Shown: positions 20,991 to 29,309, counted from the stretch's first letter. The stretch: 43,733 nucleotides of DNA from CS1-C013 sp964353745 (GCA_964353745.1 CAYGWD010000006.1:1-43733), one strand, 5' to 3'. Numbers and translations: made by a program. Notes: a model not told the origin generated them from the sequence alone.

Positions 20991-21272
20991 TTAGAACTTG
21001 TTTAACCACTCTATTATCTCTTTTTTCTCCTCTTTTTCATTCATCGGTTTCTTGGTCATCTTATTGAATACGTCAGAGATTAACTTCTCTAAATTTTCTA
21101 TTTTTTCCGCTAGAACGTTCTTTCCGTTTTCCCCTTTGTTCGATTCTATTTGGGTCCACAACACAATAAAATCTGTTATAAACAACAGTATAATCAGTTC
21201 AAAGCTCTTCAAAGAGCTTAAACCCAAAACAAATATTACTGTTATTATAACCATGATCCAAAAAAATCTCAT
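20991..21272 (-). CDS. Small two-helix membrane protein with coiled-coil tail
   Basis: 93 residues: hydrophobic helices at about 3-18 and 24-43, then a charged helical tail with heptad-like spacing (LAEKIENLEKLISDVFNK). A TATA-like ATATAAATTT on the minus strand near 21290-21300 is about 26 nt before the ATG, supporting a leaderless minus-strand transcript. An ORF on the opposite strand overlaps it almost fully but lacks this support. No family recognised. Confidence 0.65.
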   Translation of the reverse strand: MRFFWIMVIITVIFVLGLSSLKSFELIILLFITDFIVLWTQIESNKGENGKNVLAEKIENLEKLISDVFNKMTKKPMNEKEEKKEIIEWLNKF

Positions 21273-21385
21273 AATGCTAATTTAAAGCTAAAATTTATAT
21301 TGTTTCTTGTTCATCATCCAAAAGCGATAGATTTAAATATTTGCTCATATCTCTTTAAATTAAAGTGTAATGAGGAGGAACAAAC

Positions 21386-21493
21386 ATGGCCAAAAAACCA
21401 ATAAAAACAGAAGAGGGAGATTTTGAGAAAGAACCAGAACCAGAAGCAGAGGAATCAGAAGAAGAGGAAGAAAAGGAAGAGGAAGAATGGTAA
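21386..21493 (+). CDS. 35-residue Glu-rich microprotein
   Basis: ATG at 21386 follows a strong Shine-Dalgarno (GAGGAGGA, 21372-21379), and a TATA-like TTTAAATAT lies near 21332-21340. The product starts MAKKPIKTEEGDF and continues as an almost unbroken acidic run (about half Glu), ending in Trp and TAA at 21491. The strong ribosome site, promoter spacing and AT-rich T-tract downstream (about 21555-21590) argue for real translation. It is probably disordered and very acidic. Function unknown. It shares its upstream region with the divergent membrane protein gene. Confidence 0.6.
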   Translation: MAKKPIKTEEGDFEKEPEPEAEESEEEEEKEEEEW

Positions 21494-21692
21494 TTAAGTT
21501 TGCCATTAGAAAATTAACTTTTGCTTTGAAAATGTTCTTGCTAAAATCTAATAAATATTTTATTATTTTTCTTTGTTTTATTCTAAATAAATTGTAAAAA
21601 TAAGCTCATATAATTCAAGTTTAAATCTTTTCTTCAAATTACGATTGATTTACAGGATTAAGTTTAAATTTTTTATAATCTTAATTGATAAA

Positions 21693-22865
21693 ATGATTAA
21701 TCCAAAGGAAATGCAACAAGTAGCCCGTAATTATGAGACTAAAAGTCATCCTCTTGGTCATTCTCTTGTTACCATAGGTGCTTTAGGTTCCCATTCTGCA
21801 TTGGATATAACCAGAGGAGGCATAGATGAAGGATTCAGAACGCTTGTTGCATGCGTAAAAGGTAGAGAGAAAACATATGAACATCATAGATTTAGAACAA
21901 GAGGAAATAATTACGTAGGATGTATAACTGAAGAACTTGTACTTCTAGACAAATGGAAAGACATAGTAAATGATGAAAACCTACAGAAATTATCAAAGTT
22001 AAATACGATACTAATACCTCATAGATCGATGGAAGTATATCTGAAGTACGATATAATAGAAAATCAACTTAGAATACCTTTTCTTGGTAACAGAGAATTG
22101 CTAAGATGGGAAGAGAGAACAGGACCATACAAATTAGAAAAAAATCAGGATAATCTTGTTAAAGAAGCAGGATTGCCGACTCCAATGAAATTTTCATCGC
22201 CCAGTCAGATTGATAGAAAGGTGATGATAAAGTCTACAATTGCTATCGGAGAAAGAGACTTTCAGAGGGCAGGAGGCAAATTATCTGGTAAGAGCGTGCC
22301 ATTTCCTGTTGTTTCCAGTCCTGAAGAATATGAAGCAAAATGTCAAGAACTAATGAAAAGAGGAAGAACAGATGATGAACGAAAAATAATAGGGAAAAAC
22401 TTTAGGGATGCTACGATCGAAGAATACATGGGTGACGAACAGGGAGCTAATCCCGGAGTCAACTTGAACTATTTCTATTCCGTGATTAATGACGAGACAG
22501 AATTTATGGGATCTGATAAAAGGGAACAGTATAGAAACGGGGAAGAATTCATACACATCCCAGTTAGTTTAAGAGAGTCAAAAGTTCAGGATGTTCTTGA
22601 GATGGGAGAGAGGTTTGTTGAAGCAACTAAAAAGATATGTCCACCTGGTATAATTGGACCATTCGCATTGCAGACAATAACTTCTAATGAAGGAGAAGAA
22701 ATGCTTGTTATCGATGCAAGCTTAAGAAATCCTGGATCACCTGATACAGCAGTTACTCCTTATACAACTTATAAATATGGTGAACCTATGAGCTTGGGGA
22801 GGAGAATAGCAAAAGAAATAAAAGAGGCAATATTAGCTAAAAGATTAGAAGAGATAGTATCATAA
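21693..22865 (+). CDS. purP: PurP-family ATP-grasp ligase, divergent copy
   Basis: PurP ligates formate to AICAR using ATP, giving FAICAR, the archaeal replacement for the folate-dependent PurH step. I chose ATG at 21693; the TTG further upstream would add a hydrophobic stretch before the family start. The 390-residue product shows the PurP N-terminal motif GSHSALDI, then EGFRTL, GNRELLRWEE, LPTP, GPFALQTI and GRRIAKEIK. It departs from the family where the second copy does not: the glycine loop after the IVK-type lysine is replaced by IAIGERDF, and the EISARIVAGTN block is replaced by DASLRNPGS. It is first in an operon with purC and a second purP. A changed substrate is possible. Confidence 0.85.
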   Translation: MINPKEMQQVARNYETKSHPLGHSLVTIGALGSHSALDITRGGIDEGFRTLVACVKGREKTYEHHRFRTRGNNYVGCITEELVLLDKWKDIVNDENLQKLSKLNTILIPHRSMEVYLKYDIIENQLRIPFLGNRELLRWEERTGPYKLEKNQDNLVKEAGLPTPMKFSSPSQIDRKVMIKSTIAIGERDFQRAGGKLSGKSVPFPVVSSPEEYEAKCQELMKRGRTDDERKIIGKNFRDATIEEYMGDEQGANPGVNLNYFYSVINDETEFMGSDKREQYRNGEEFIHIPVSLRESKVQDVLEMGERFVEATKKICPPGIIGPFALQTITSNEGEEMLVIDASLRNPGSPDTAVTPYTTYKYGEPMSLGRRIAKEIKEAILAKRLEEIVS

Positions 22866-22878
22866 AGGGGGTAATTTT

Positions 22879-23781
22879 ATGAGTTTAGTTTATGAAGGAA
22901 AAACAAAAACTGTTTTTAAAAGACCTGATGGTAATATTCAATTTCGTTTTAAAGACGATGCTACAGGTTATGAAGGTCCAGGCGGAAAACCTGTATTTAA
23001 TTCTGGTTATGATAAAGTTGTTGGAAAAATTCCTGGAAGAGGTGTGATTTCATGTCAATTTACAAAGCATTTTTTTGAACTTTTTGAAGAAGAAGGCATT
23101 CCCACTGATTTTGTTGAAGCTAAACCACACTCGAATGTTATGGTAGTAAAACCAGCAAAATTGTTAGGTGTAAAAAACCAAGCAAAAGATTTCAAAGGCT
23201 CAGATGAGATTTACGGTTTAGAGTGTGTTTTTAGAAAAGAAGTTTTTGGAAGTTGGTGGAGAAGATATCCTTGTCAAATTCCTGGAGATAGATTAGATGT
23301 TGTAGAATTTTATGCAAAAGGTAGAGCAGGTGAACCTGATATACTAATGGTTGACGATGCTATGGTTCAATTAGGAATGATGAATCAAAAAGAAATGGAA
23401 ACTACAAAAAAGAGAACAGAGCAAATTGGCGACATAATGTATAAAGAATTTGCAAAAAGAGATTTTCATTTAGTTGATGGAAAAATGGAATGGGGGAGAA
23501 GCCTTCGTACAGGAGACATAATTTTAATTGATGATCTATCACCAGATACTTTTCGAGTTTGCGAAGGTTATGATCTTGATGAAAAAGGAAACTGTAAAGT
23601 AAATAAACAGTGCATAAAAACAGATTACAGGCAAAAATCAGAATTTATAAGATGTTCAAACTGTAGTGAATTTGTAGAAGTAAAAGGAAAATTCGAGAGA
23701 TTTATAGAAGCAAAAAATGTCTTAAGTGCAGATCCAGCAGGTCTAAAGAAACTAGCAAAGGCTTTTAGGTTGGAGATATGA
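22879..23781 (+). CDS. purC: SAICAR synthetase-like PurC with Cys-rich C-terminal part
   Basis: PurC joins CAIR and aspartate with ATP to form SAICAR. 300 residues with recognisable family blocks: YEGKTKTVF at 5, FKDDATG at 24, a GS-WWRRY version of the VVRN/GS..R block near 117-130, EPDILMVDD near 152, VDGKMEWG at 199, and IDDLSPDTFR near 217. A GGGGG ribosome site sits a few nt before ATG. The C-terminal part holds C239, C245, C259 and C262 (C-x5-C and C-x2-C), a possible zinc site not usual for PurC. The stop overlaps the next ATG by 4 nt (ATGA), so translation is coupled with the downstream purP. Confidence 0.85.
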   Translation: MSLVYEGKTKTVFKRPDGNIQFRFKDDATGYEGPGGKPVFNSGYDKVVGKIPGRGVISCQFTKHFFELFEEEGIPTDFVEAKPHSNVMVVKPAKLLGVKNQAKDFKGSDEIYGLECVFRKEVFGSWWRRYPCQIPGDRLDVVEFYAKGRAGEPDILMVDDAMVQLGMMNQKEMETTKKRTEQIGDIMYKEFAKRDFHLVDGKMEWGRSLRTGDIILIDDLSPDTFRVCEGYDLDEKGNCKVNKQCIKTDYRQKSEFIRCSNCSEFVEVKGKFERFIEAKNVLSADPAGLKKLAKAFRLEI

Positions 23782-24887
23782 TAACAAAAGACAAAATTGA
23801 TTCGATTTTATCAAAATATGGTGGAAAAGATATATCCATCGCGACTTATTGCTCTCATTCAGCATTAAACATATTTCATGGTGCAAAAAGAGAAGGATTT
23901 ACGACGTGGGGCATTTGCCAACAAAAAGAACAACCTTTTTATGAAGCCTTTCAAGAAGCTAGGCCAGGCTGTTACATAAATGTTGAAAAACCTAAAGGTA
24001 TGCTTGGGTCGCAAGTTCAAAGAATTTTAAGAAAGCAACATTCAATAATCGTGCCTCACGGTTCCTTCGTTGAATACGTAGGAGCTAGAAATTTAGAAGA
24101 AAAATTCCTGGTTCCAATGCAGGGCAACAGAAAGGTTTTAGCATGGGAGAGTGACAGAGAAAAGCAAAAACAATGGTTAAAAGAAGCTGGCGTAAAAACA
24201 CCTACGGAATTTGCATCGCCATCAGACATTGACAGACTTTCCATAGTAAAATTTCATGGTGCAAAGGGAGGCAAGGGTTTCTTTTTTGCAAGAAATGAAA
24301 AAGACTTTTACAAAGAAATGGAAAAAAGGAAAAAAGATCCAGAAAAAGATAAACATACAATACAGGAATACATATTAGGTTCCAGATTCTATCCACATCT
24401 ACATTTCTCTCCATTTTCAGAGAAAGGGCTTAAAGTTAATGATGGTTGGCTAGAAATGCTTGGTTACGATATAAGAAGAGAGAGCAATATTGATGAATTG
24501 CATAGAACCGGTTTAAACAGACAAGAACTTAGGAAACTAGGCATAGAAGAATCTTTTACAGTTGTGGGGAATTTACCTACTGTTCCAAGAGAAAAGCACC
24601 AAGCAAAATATCTTTCAGTAGGTAGGCAGATAGTCGAGGCATCTCAGAGATTGTTTTCACCTGGCATGCTGGGCCCTTTCTGTCCAGAGACTATTATTAC
24701 AAAAGATGAAGAAGTTTACACTTTTGAGATTTCTGCTAGAATAGTAGCAGGTACAAATATGTGGAGTCCTCATGGATCTCCAGAGGCATGGTATACATGG
24801 GGAGAAGAAATGCCAATGGGGAGAAGAATTGCCAGAGAAATTAAAATGGGTATTGAAAGAGATGAATTGGAGAAAGTAGTTTACTGA
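23778..24887 (+). CDS. purP: PurP, formate-dependent AICAR ligase, canonical copy
   Basis: 369 residues, the usual PurP length. Family blocks appear in order: YCSHSALNI, HGAKREGF, IVPHGSFVEY, GNRKVLAWESDR, IVKFHGAKGGKGFFFA (ATP-grasp glycine loop), RRESNIDELHR, VVGNLPTVPRE, GPFCPETI, EISARIVAGTN and GRRIAREIK. This copy keeps the residues expected for ATP binding and is likely the active FAICAR synthetase. It starts inside the purC stop (4-nt overlap). Its 3' end overlaps the convergent uL11 gene by 7 nt. Confidence 0.93.
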   Translation: MITKDKIDSILSKYGGKDISIATYCSHSALNIFHGAKREGFTTWGICQQKEQPFYEAFQEARPGCYINVEKPKGMLGSQVQRILRKQHSIIVPHGSFVEYVGARNLEEKFLVPMQGNRKVLAWESDREKQKQWLKEAGVKTPTEFASPSDIDRLSIVKFHGAKGGKGFFFARNEKDFYKEMEKRKKDPEKDKHTIQEYILGSRFYPHLHFSPFSEKGLKVNDGWLEMLGYDIRRESNIDELHRTGLNRQELRKLGIEESFTVVGNLPTVPREKHQAKYLSVGRQIVEASQRLFSPGMLGPFCPETIITKDEEVYTFEISARIVAGTNMWSPHGSPEAWYTWGEEMPMGRRIAREIKMGIERDELEKVVY

Positions 24888-25381
24888 ATTTTACTATTCC
24901 ATTTTCCTTCGTCAATTTCTTTGATAATTTCCTTCGGCTTCTTGTCTTCGATAAATACGCCAGCGCTGACACAGAACGCGACCACCTGTTTGACAGCTGC
25001 CTTTAGATTATCAGTCTTTATGTCATCCATCTTCATCCTTGCAATCTTTACAACCTGCTCGAACTTCAAACTCTCCTTGAACTCTTCTTTTACCTCTTCT
25101 TTCTGATAGACATTGAAAGCAGCTTTTGACAATGTCTTGACATTCAGCTCTTTCTTAACCAAGGCAGCAACAGAAGGAGACCCTACCGATATCTCAAAGT
25201 TCTTTGTCTTTAAATCGATATTAATGGTAACAGGAATTTCCATGCCAGCATAATCTTTCGTCTTTTCATTTATAGCGCTTATCACTTTTCCGATGTCAAC
25301 TTTGGTTGGTGCTAATGCTAGACCTAGCGGTGGTGCTGGTGTCGCTTTCCCGCCTTGAACTATTGCTTTTACTAAAGTCAT
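24881..25381 (-). CDS. rpl11: Ribosomal protein uL11
   Basis: 166 residues of archaeal L11: the N-terminal GGKATPAPPLGLALAP block that binds the GTPase-centre RNA and the release/elongation-factor site, then the C-terminal rRNA-binding domain with its AFCVSAGV-type ending. It starts inside the stop of the spt5 gene (4-nt overlap, ATGA). In many archaea L1, L10 and P1 follow, but here the purP operon converges immediately and overlaps the stop by 7 nt, so those genes are elsewhere or lost. Confidence 0.97.
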   Translation of the reverse strand: MTLVKAIVQGGKATPAPPLGLALAPTKVDIGKVISAINEKTKDYAGMEIPVTINIDLKTKNFEISVGSPSVAALVKKELNVKTLSKAAFNVYQKEEVKEEFKESLKFEQVVKIARMKMDDIKTDNLKAAVKQVVAFCVSAGVFIEDKKPKEIIKEIDEGKWNSKIQ

Positions 25382-25830
25382 TTACTCTCACTCTTCTCCG
25401 CAGCTTCTATGACCTTGGCAGACTCTATAGGAATCGTTATGGGTATCGGTATGGCAGCATCCAATAATTCTATTGTTAGCTCTTCCTTTGCCTCGTCGAC
25501 CCTGGTGACCTTGCCTTTCTCATTCTTGAAAGGTCCGCCAATTATCTCAACAACGTCCCCCCTGTTAACCTTGATCTCAAACTTCTTGATTTCTAAGAAT
25601 TTCCTAATGTCCTCTATCTTGACATCTTTGTTTATAATGCCTTTTACATGAGGAACTGTCTTTATAATCCCGTTTATCGCTTCCTCGTCGCCTTCCAGGA
25701 AAATATAGCCTTTTAATTCTGCTGGATAGAAAATGCATCTTATGTCCAGGCCGCTATTCTTTACCTTGCTTGCTAGAGTTTCGATAACAGCATTTTCCCT
25801 GCCAACAGTTGTTCTTATTGTTCTTATCAT
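25378..25830 (-). CDS. spt5: Transcription elongation factor Spt5 (NusG family)
   Basis: 150 residues: an NGN domain at about 1-78 that binds the RNA polymerase clamp with Spt4, and a KOW domain at about 88-125 (RGDVVEIIGGPFKNEKGKV). It is a processivity factor linking polymerase to ribosomes. The start is directly after the secE stop. The Shine-Dalgarno AGGTG is encoded by the last codons of secE, in the context AGGTGTCTAAATG, which almost repeats the one before secE (AGGTGTCTGAATG). Confidence 0.96.
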   Translation of the reverse strand: MIRTIRTTVGRENAVIETLASKVKNSGLDIRCIFYPAELKGYIFLEGDEEAINGIIKTVPHVKGIINKDVKIEDIRKFLEIKKFEIKVNRGDVVEIIGGPFKNEKGKVTRVDEAKEELTIELLDAAIPIPITIPIESAKVIEAAEKSESK

Positions 25831-26058
25831 TTAGACACCTGGCACTGCTAGTGCTAAGTAATATATCAGGAATATTACAAAGCCTATCAAGCCTAAAAAT
25901 ATTATTCCAGCTCCAGTTATCTTTGAAGATAGCAGAAACTCTTCTTTATCTGGTTTACGCGCCACGCTTAACACCCTTCGGTATTGCTTTAATTTTTCCT
26001 TTATCTTGCTGCCTAAACCAGGTTTCTTGATTCCTTCGGTCTTATTCGTTTGGTCCAT
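25831..26058 (-). CDS. secE: Preprotein translocase subunit SecE (Sec61 gamma)
   Basis: 75 residues with a basic amphipathic region (KEKLKQYRRVLSVARKPDKEEF) and one membrane helix at about 48-70, the archaeal SecE/Sec61gamma layout. It clamps SecY in the translocon. A TATA-like TTTAAATAA (26092-26101) and AGGTG ribosome site (26064-26068) give it its own promoter at the head of secE-spt5-rpl11. Usually ftsZ lies directly upstream; here another gene intervenes. Confidence 0.92.
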   Translation of the reverse strand: MDQTNKTEGIKKPGLGSKIKEKLKQYRRVLSVARKPDKEEFLLSSKITGAGIIFLGLIGFVIFLIYYLALAVPGV

Positions 26059-26163
26059 TCAGACACCTAGAATAAAACTATTATAAAGGATATTATTTAA
26101 ATGCTTTTGTTTTTCATTCTTAACTGTTTTTAATCAAGCATTAAATGGTAAAAATGAAGACTT

Positions 26164-26192
26164 TATGGAAGAAGTTTTAAAGTACGTGTAAA
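26164..26192. repeat. 29-nt direct repeat, left copy flanking the JAMM gene
   Basis: Begins TATGGAAGAAG and ends with GTGTAAA. It matches 27035-27063 at 27 of 29 positions. It lies just after the stop of the JAMM-motif gene and before the secE promoter. Confidence 0.75.
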
Positions 26193-26219
26193 TAAGAAGT
26201 TTAACTTATTTTTGGTTTA

Positions 26220-26951
26220 TCAAGAAAAGCAAATCAAAGGTTCTTTTAAATCGAATATTTCTCTAATACATGGTTTTTGTTCGGCAATTTTCTTCCATAC
26301 ATCTCTTGAGCCGCATAGTATAGCCACTTCTTTAGATTCTGCTAGTGTAGGTATTGTTCTTTGACCTGAAAATGCATGTACACCTAATTTAACTGCCTGA
26401 TCTCCTGTTTCTACCCATCCTTCGGCAGATTTTTGTCTATCAAGAGGTTTATCAGCATCAGGAAAATAGCTAAGAAAGCAAATCAGGCTACGGTATCTTG
26501 GACATACTGTAGTATTATATCTACCAATTTTAGGGCTGTATGTAAATAGAAGTTCTGGTATTCTTTTACTAATTTTTCTATCATCTTCAGAAGGGTTTAA
26601 GCCACCACCTAAATGAGAATGAGAAGGTAATATTGGTCCTCCTTTCTTAAGGTCTTCACGTTTCCTATAATTTTCTAAATAAGCCTGATACCATCTATGA
26701 ACGTGGTATCTTTCTTCCAACCCAGGAGGAAGCCTAGCATCTACTGCATCATTTATAAAGATTGCTCCACTGTCATAATTTCCGCATAGCAATGGTGCCT
26801 TCTCAACATGCTCTTCATAAGATTTTTTTCCAAATTCAATTAATTTTTCAGTTGCTTCAGGTCTTATCCATATCAAATCTGCATTCCTTAAAATTTGTAA
26901 TGCATCTTCTTTCTGACCAAATAATCTAGTAATATGAAATGGGATATTCAT
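26220..26951 (-). CDS. Putative JAMM/MPN-type metallopeptidase between secE and ftsZ
   Basis: 243 residues with H111-S-H113-x7-S121-x2-D124 in the context PSHSHLGGGLNPSEDD. This matches the JAMM zinc signature H-x-H-x7-S-x2-D used by isopeptidases that cut ubiquitin-like modifiers from targets and by RadC-like proteins. The upstream catalytic Glu is usually about 50-60 residues earlier; E47, E48 or E50 before APLLCGNYDSG are candidates. No ubiquitin-like protein gene is seen in the window. A promoter-like ATTTAAAT on the minus strand (about 26986-26993) and flanking direct repeats mark it as a separate transcription unit placed within the usual ftsZ-secE neighbourhood. The motif is clear; the substrate is unknown. 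Confidence 0.65.
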   Translation of the reverse strand: MNIPFHITRLFGQKEDALQILRNADLIWIRPEATEKLIEFGKKSYEEHVEKAPLLCGNYDSGAIFINDAVDARLPPGLEERYHVHRWYQAYLENYRKREDLKKGGPILPSHSHLGGGLNPSEDDRKISKRIPELLFTYSPKIGRYNTTVCPRYRSLICFLSYFPDADKPLDRQKSAEGWVETGDQAVKLGVHAFSGQRTIPTLAESKEVAILCGSRDVWKKIAEQKPCIREIFDLKEPLICFS

Positions 26952-27034
26952 TTTTTATCACTAAAATATAAATTAAAAGAAAATTATTTAAATTCATCTT
27001 TTGAACTTCCTATTTTCATTTACTATGCAACTTA

Positions 27035-27063
27035 TATGGAATAAGTTTTAAAGTAAGTGTAAA
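27035..27063. repeat. 29-nt direct repeat, right copy flanking the JAMM gene
   Basis: Begins TATGGAATAAG and ends with GTGTAAA, with two mismatches to 26164-26192. It lies 63 nt after the ftsZ stop and upstream of the JAMM gene promoter, so the two copies bracket one gene and its promoter. Confidence 0.75.
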
Positions 27064-27126
27064 AAGAGAGAAATGAAATTTTTACCTATCTACCTCTATC
27101 TTTGTTCACTTTTTCAATTTTTTCAA

Positions 27127-28209
27127 TCAAACAAAGTCTATTCCAAGTATCTTCTCTATCTGGTTTTGCTTTTCTTTTGGGAACACTCTTTCTCCGTAAG
27201 CATATGTTTCAGGTGCTTTAACTCCTGTAACTATTATCAATGCTCTCACCACGTCTCCTAGTTCTTTTGAAATCTGCGCCCCCCAAATAATTTTTGCATC
27301 GCCTGAAATCTTTGTTGACACCGCTTCAACTATTTCTTGGCATTCTCTTATCGTAACATCTGTTCCACCAGAAACGTTTACCAAAGCTCCGCTCGCATCT
27401 TCTATCTCTACGTCTAATAGGGGATTGTTCAAAGCTTTTTCAACAGCTTCTACTGCCCTGTTCTCTGTGTCTGATTCTCCCAAGCCAATCATTGCCAAGC
27501 CACCGTTAGTCATCACAGCTCTTATATCTGCAAAATCTAGATTAACCAAGCCAGGTTTTGTAACAAGTTCGGTTATTCCTTTTACTGAATTAACAAGAAT
27601 TTCGTCGCAGATTTTGAAAGCTGTCACAACAGAGACATCCGGAACTATCTCTAATAGTTTGTCGTTGGGTATTATAATCAGTGTGTCAACGTTTTTCTGC
27701 AATTCTTCTAATCCTCCCTGAGCATTGGCCATTCTCTGTCTTCCTTCCATCGAGAAAGGCAGCGTTACAACACCTACTGTTAAGACATTCATCTTCTTTG
27801 CAATCTCTGCTACAACTGGTGAAGCTCCTGTTCCTGTTCCACCGCCTAACCCACAGGTGATGAAAGCCATGTCTGCTCCTTTCAATGCATCTTTTATATC
27901 CTCTCTGTTCTCTCTTGCAGCCTCTCCACCAACTTTTGGATCAGCCCCAGCTCCCAAGCCTCTTGTCAAATCCTTTCCAATCAAAACTTTTTTATCTGCA
28001 TCCGTGTACAACAGGTCTTGCGCATCAGTGTTTATCGCAACAATCTCTGCTCCTACTATTCCAACCTGCATCAGTCTAGAGATTGTGTTGTTTCCCGCGC
28101 CACCCACGCCTATAACTTTTATTTCTGCTTTCCTTGCTTCAAGAATTTTTCTCAAATCTTCGTCAGTGTCAGACAATTTCCCTGCTCCTTCAACACTTTT
28201 AATTGCCAT
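27127..28209 (-). CDS. ftsZ: Cell division GTPase FtsZ
   Basis: 360 residues with the tubulin/FtsZ GTPase blocks: VIGVGGAGNNTISRL near 33, INTDAQDL near 59, the signature GGGTGTGASPVVA near 122, and the T7-type loop near 220-225 (NLDFADI) for polymerisation. It polymerises into the division ring. Shine-Dalgarno AAGGAGG (28219-28225) is 9 nt before the ATG. The C-terminus ends GIDFV without a long linker. The gene has its own upstream region divergent from the small hypothetical gene at 28315. Confidence 0.98.
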   Translation of the reverse strand: MAIKSVEGAGKLSDTDEDLRKILEARKAEIKVIGVGGAGNNTISRLMQVGIVGAEIVAINTDAQDLLYTDADKKVLIGKDLTRGLGAGADPKVGGEAARENREDIKDALKGADMAFITCGLGGGTGTGASPVVAEIAKKMNVLTVGVVTLPFSMEGRQRMANAQGGLEELQKNVDTLIIIPNDKLLEIVPDVSVVTAFKICDEILVNSVKGITELVTKPGLVNLDFADIRAVMTNGGLAMIGLGESDTENRAVEAVEKALNNPLLDVEIEDASGALVNVSGGTDVTIRECQEIVEAVSTKISGDAKIIWGAQISKELGDVVRALIIVTGVKAPETYAYGERVFPKEKQNQIEKILGIDFV

Positions 28210-28314
28210 TAATGAAAACCTCCTTCTAATTTTAGCAAAAATAAACTTTTATAATTAATTGAATTGTTATAAGCAAAAATATAATTTAAATATCTTACTG
28301 TTTGTTATTATAAT

Positions 28315-28680
28315 ATGGAAAAAATCGAAGATAAACTAGAATTGAAATCAACAGATTACGTTTTCAAGAGTGATGATACTATATACTGTGAATTTCTATT
28401 AGCAGGAAAGAATTATGAGATTCTCAAAATCAAGAAACCTTGTTTTGTGGATGGTCTAGAAAACGCTGTAGGACAAAGTCTCAAGGACTGGATAGATGTC
28501 GTAAGACTTAATGCTATAGAAGACGGATTTAAAGAATTCGGAGAAGCGTATGAAATTTCTTGTGAACCGCACGATTGTGAAAACTGTGGGATTAAGGCAC
28601 ACGTAATAGAAAAATTAAATAGAAAACCACAAATTGAAAAATTATCGGAACATCACGGAAGTGATGAAGGTTCTACCTGA
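28315..28680 (+). CDS. Hypothetical 121-residue protein with Cys/His patch
   Basis: Not recognised. The start is supported by TTTAAATAT about 25 nt before the ATG (28285-28293), giving a leaderless transcript. An alpha/beta-looking body is followed by SCEPHDCENCGIKAH near residues 82-96, which could hold a metal ion through three Cys and a His. The 3' end overlaps the convergent FKBP gene by 28 nt. Confidence 0.65.
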   Translation: MEKIEDKLELKSTDYVFKSDDTIYCEFLLAGKNYEILKIKKPCFVDGLENAVGQSLKDWIDVVRLNAIEDGFKEFGEAYEISCEPHDCENCGIKAHVIEKLNRKPQIEKLSEHHGSDEGST

Positions 28681-29309
28681 TTTTCAACTTCTTTAGGCTT
28701 TTCAAAAACTTCGGCGAACTTTACTTTTTCAAAATTCAGAATCTTTATGATATCATCAGCTATTTTTTTCTTGTACAAAGAGTTTATCAAAGGAGGTATT
28801 TCTATCTCAACCTCCTTGTCGTTTATTGAACCAATCTTAATCTTTTCTTTATCGGTCGTTGTATAAATCTCAAACAAAGCTTTTATCTTTTCCTCCACGT
28901 TTTCAATCCTTCCCTTTATCTCTATATCGTATACCAAAGTTTTTCCTGCCAACGGGTTGTTAAAGTCAACCTTGACTCTTCCGCCAGATACAGAAAGAAC
29001 CCTTCCTCTCAAATTGTCTGCCTGAATGAACATGCCTGGTTGCGGGTCAGTGTTATGCTTCCTGAACTCGGCCATAGGAACCAACCTTATCAGTTTCGGG
29101 TCCCTCGGTCCGAATGCCTTTTCAGGAGGTATCTCTATTGTTTTTTTCTCGTTCACATTCATTTCCAGCAAGGCTTCTTCCAAGCCCTTTATCAGAAAAT
29201 CAGACCTTATAACAATAGGTATAATCTTGTCTCCGGTTGCGTCAAACTCCTGTCCGCTTTCTTTTATCTTGGCCGAATACGATACTGTGATAAAATCATT
29301 TGTTTGCAT
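28653..29309 (-). CDS. FKBP-type peptidyl-prolyl isomerase, SlyD-like
   Basis: Peptidyl-prolyl cis-trans isomerase and chaperone. I chose ATG at 29309 (218 residues); TATATAAAT near 29330-29338 sits the right distance upstream, and the longer frame would add a membrane-like stretch within the promoter. Family blocks: VSYSAKIKESGQEFDAT, LIKGLEEALLEMN, KKTIEIPPEKAFGPRDP, the IF (insert-in-flap) chaperone domain, and FNNPLAGKTLVYDIEI, where His of the usual NHPLAGK is Asn. About 80 extra C-terminal residues follow, as in archaeal long-type FKBPs. It is divergent from the TrmB-like gene. Confidence 0.92.
   Translation of the reverse strand: MQTNDFITVSYSAKIKESGQEFDATGDKIIPIVIRSDFLIKGLEEALLEMNVNEKKTIEIPPEKAFGPRDPKLIRLVPMAEFRKHNTDPQPGMFIQADNLRGRVLSVSGGRVKVDFNNPLAGKTLVYDIEIKGRIENVEEKIKALFEIYTTTDKEKIKIGSINDKEVEIEIPPLINSLYKKKIADDIIKILNFEKVKFAEVFEKPKEVENQVEPSSLP

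Noticed and set aside
20998..21285. Plus-strand ORF of 95 residues
   Set aside because: Overlaps the minus-strand membrane protein gene, which has a well-placed TATA box and a credible two-helix product.
27073..28258. Plus-strand ORFs opposite ftsZ
   Set aside because: Shadows of the ftsZ codons. The one at 27073 follows the right direct repeat but encodes low-complexity sequence antisense to the ftsZ 3' end.
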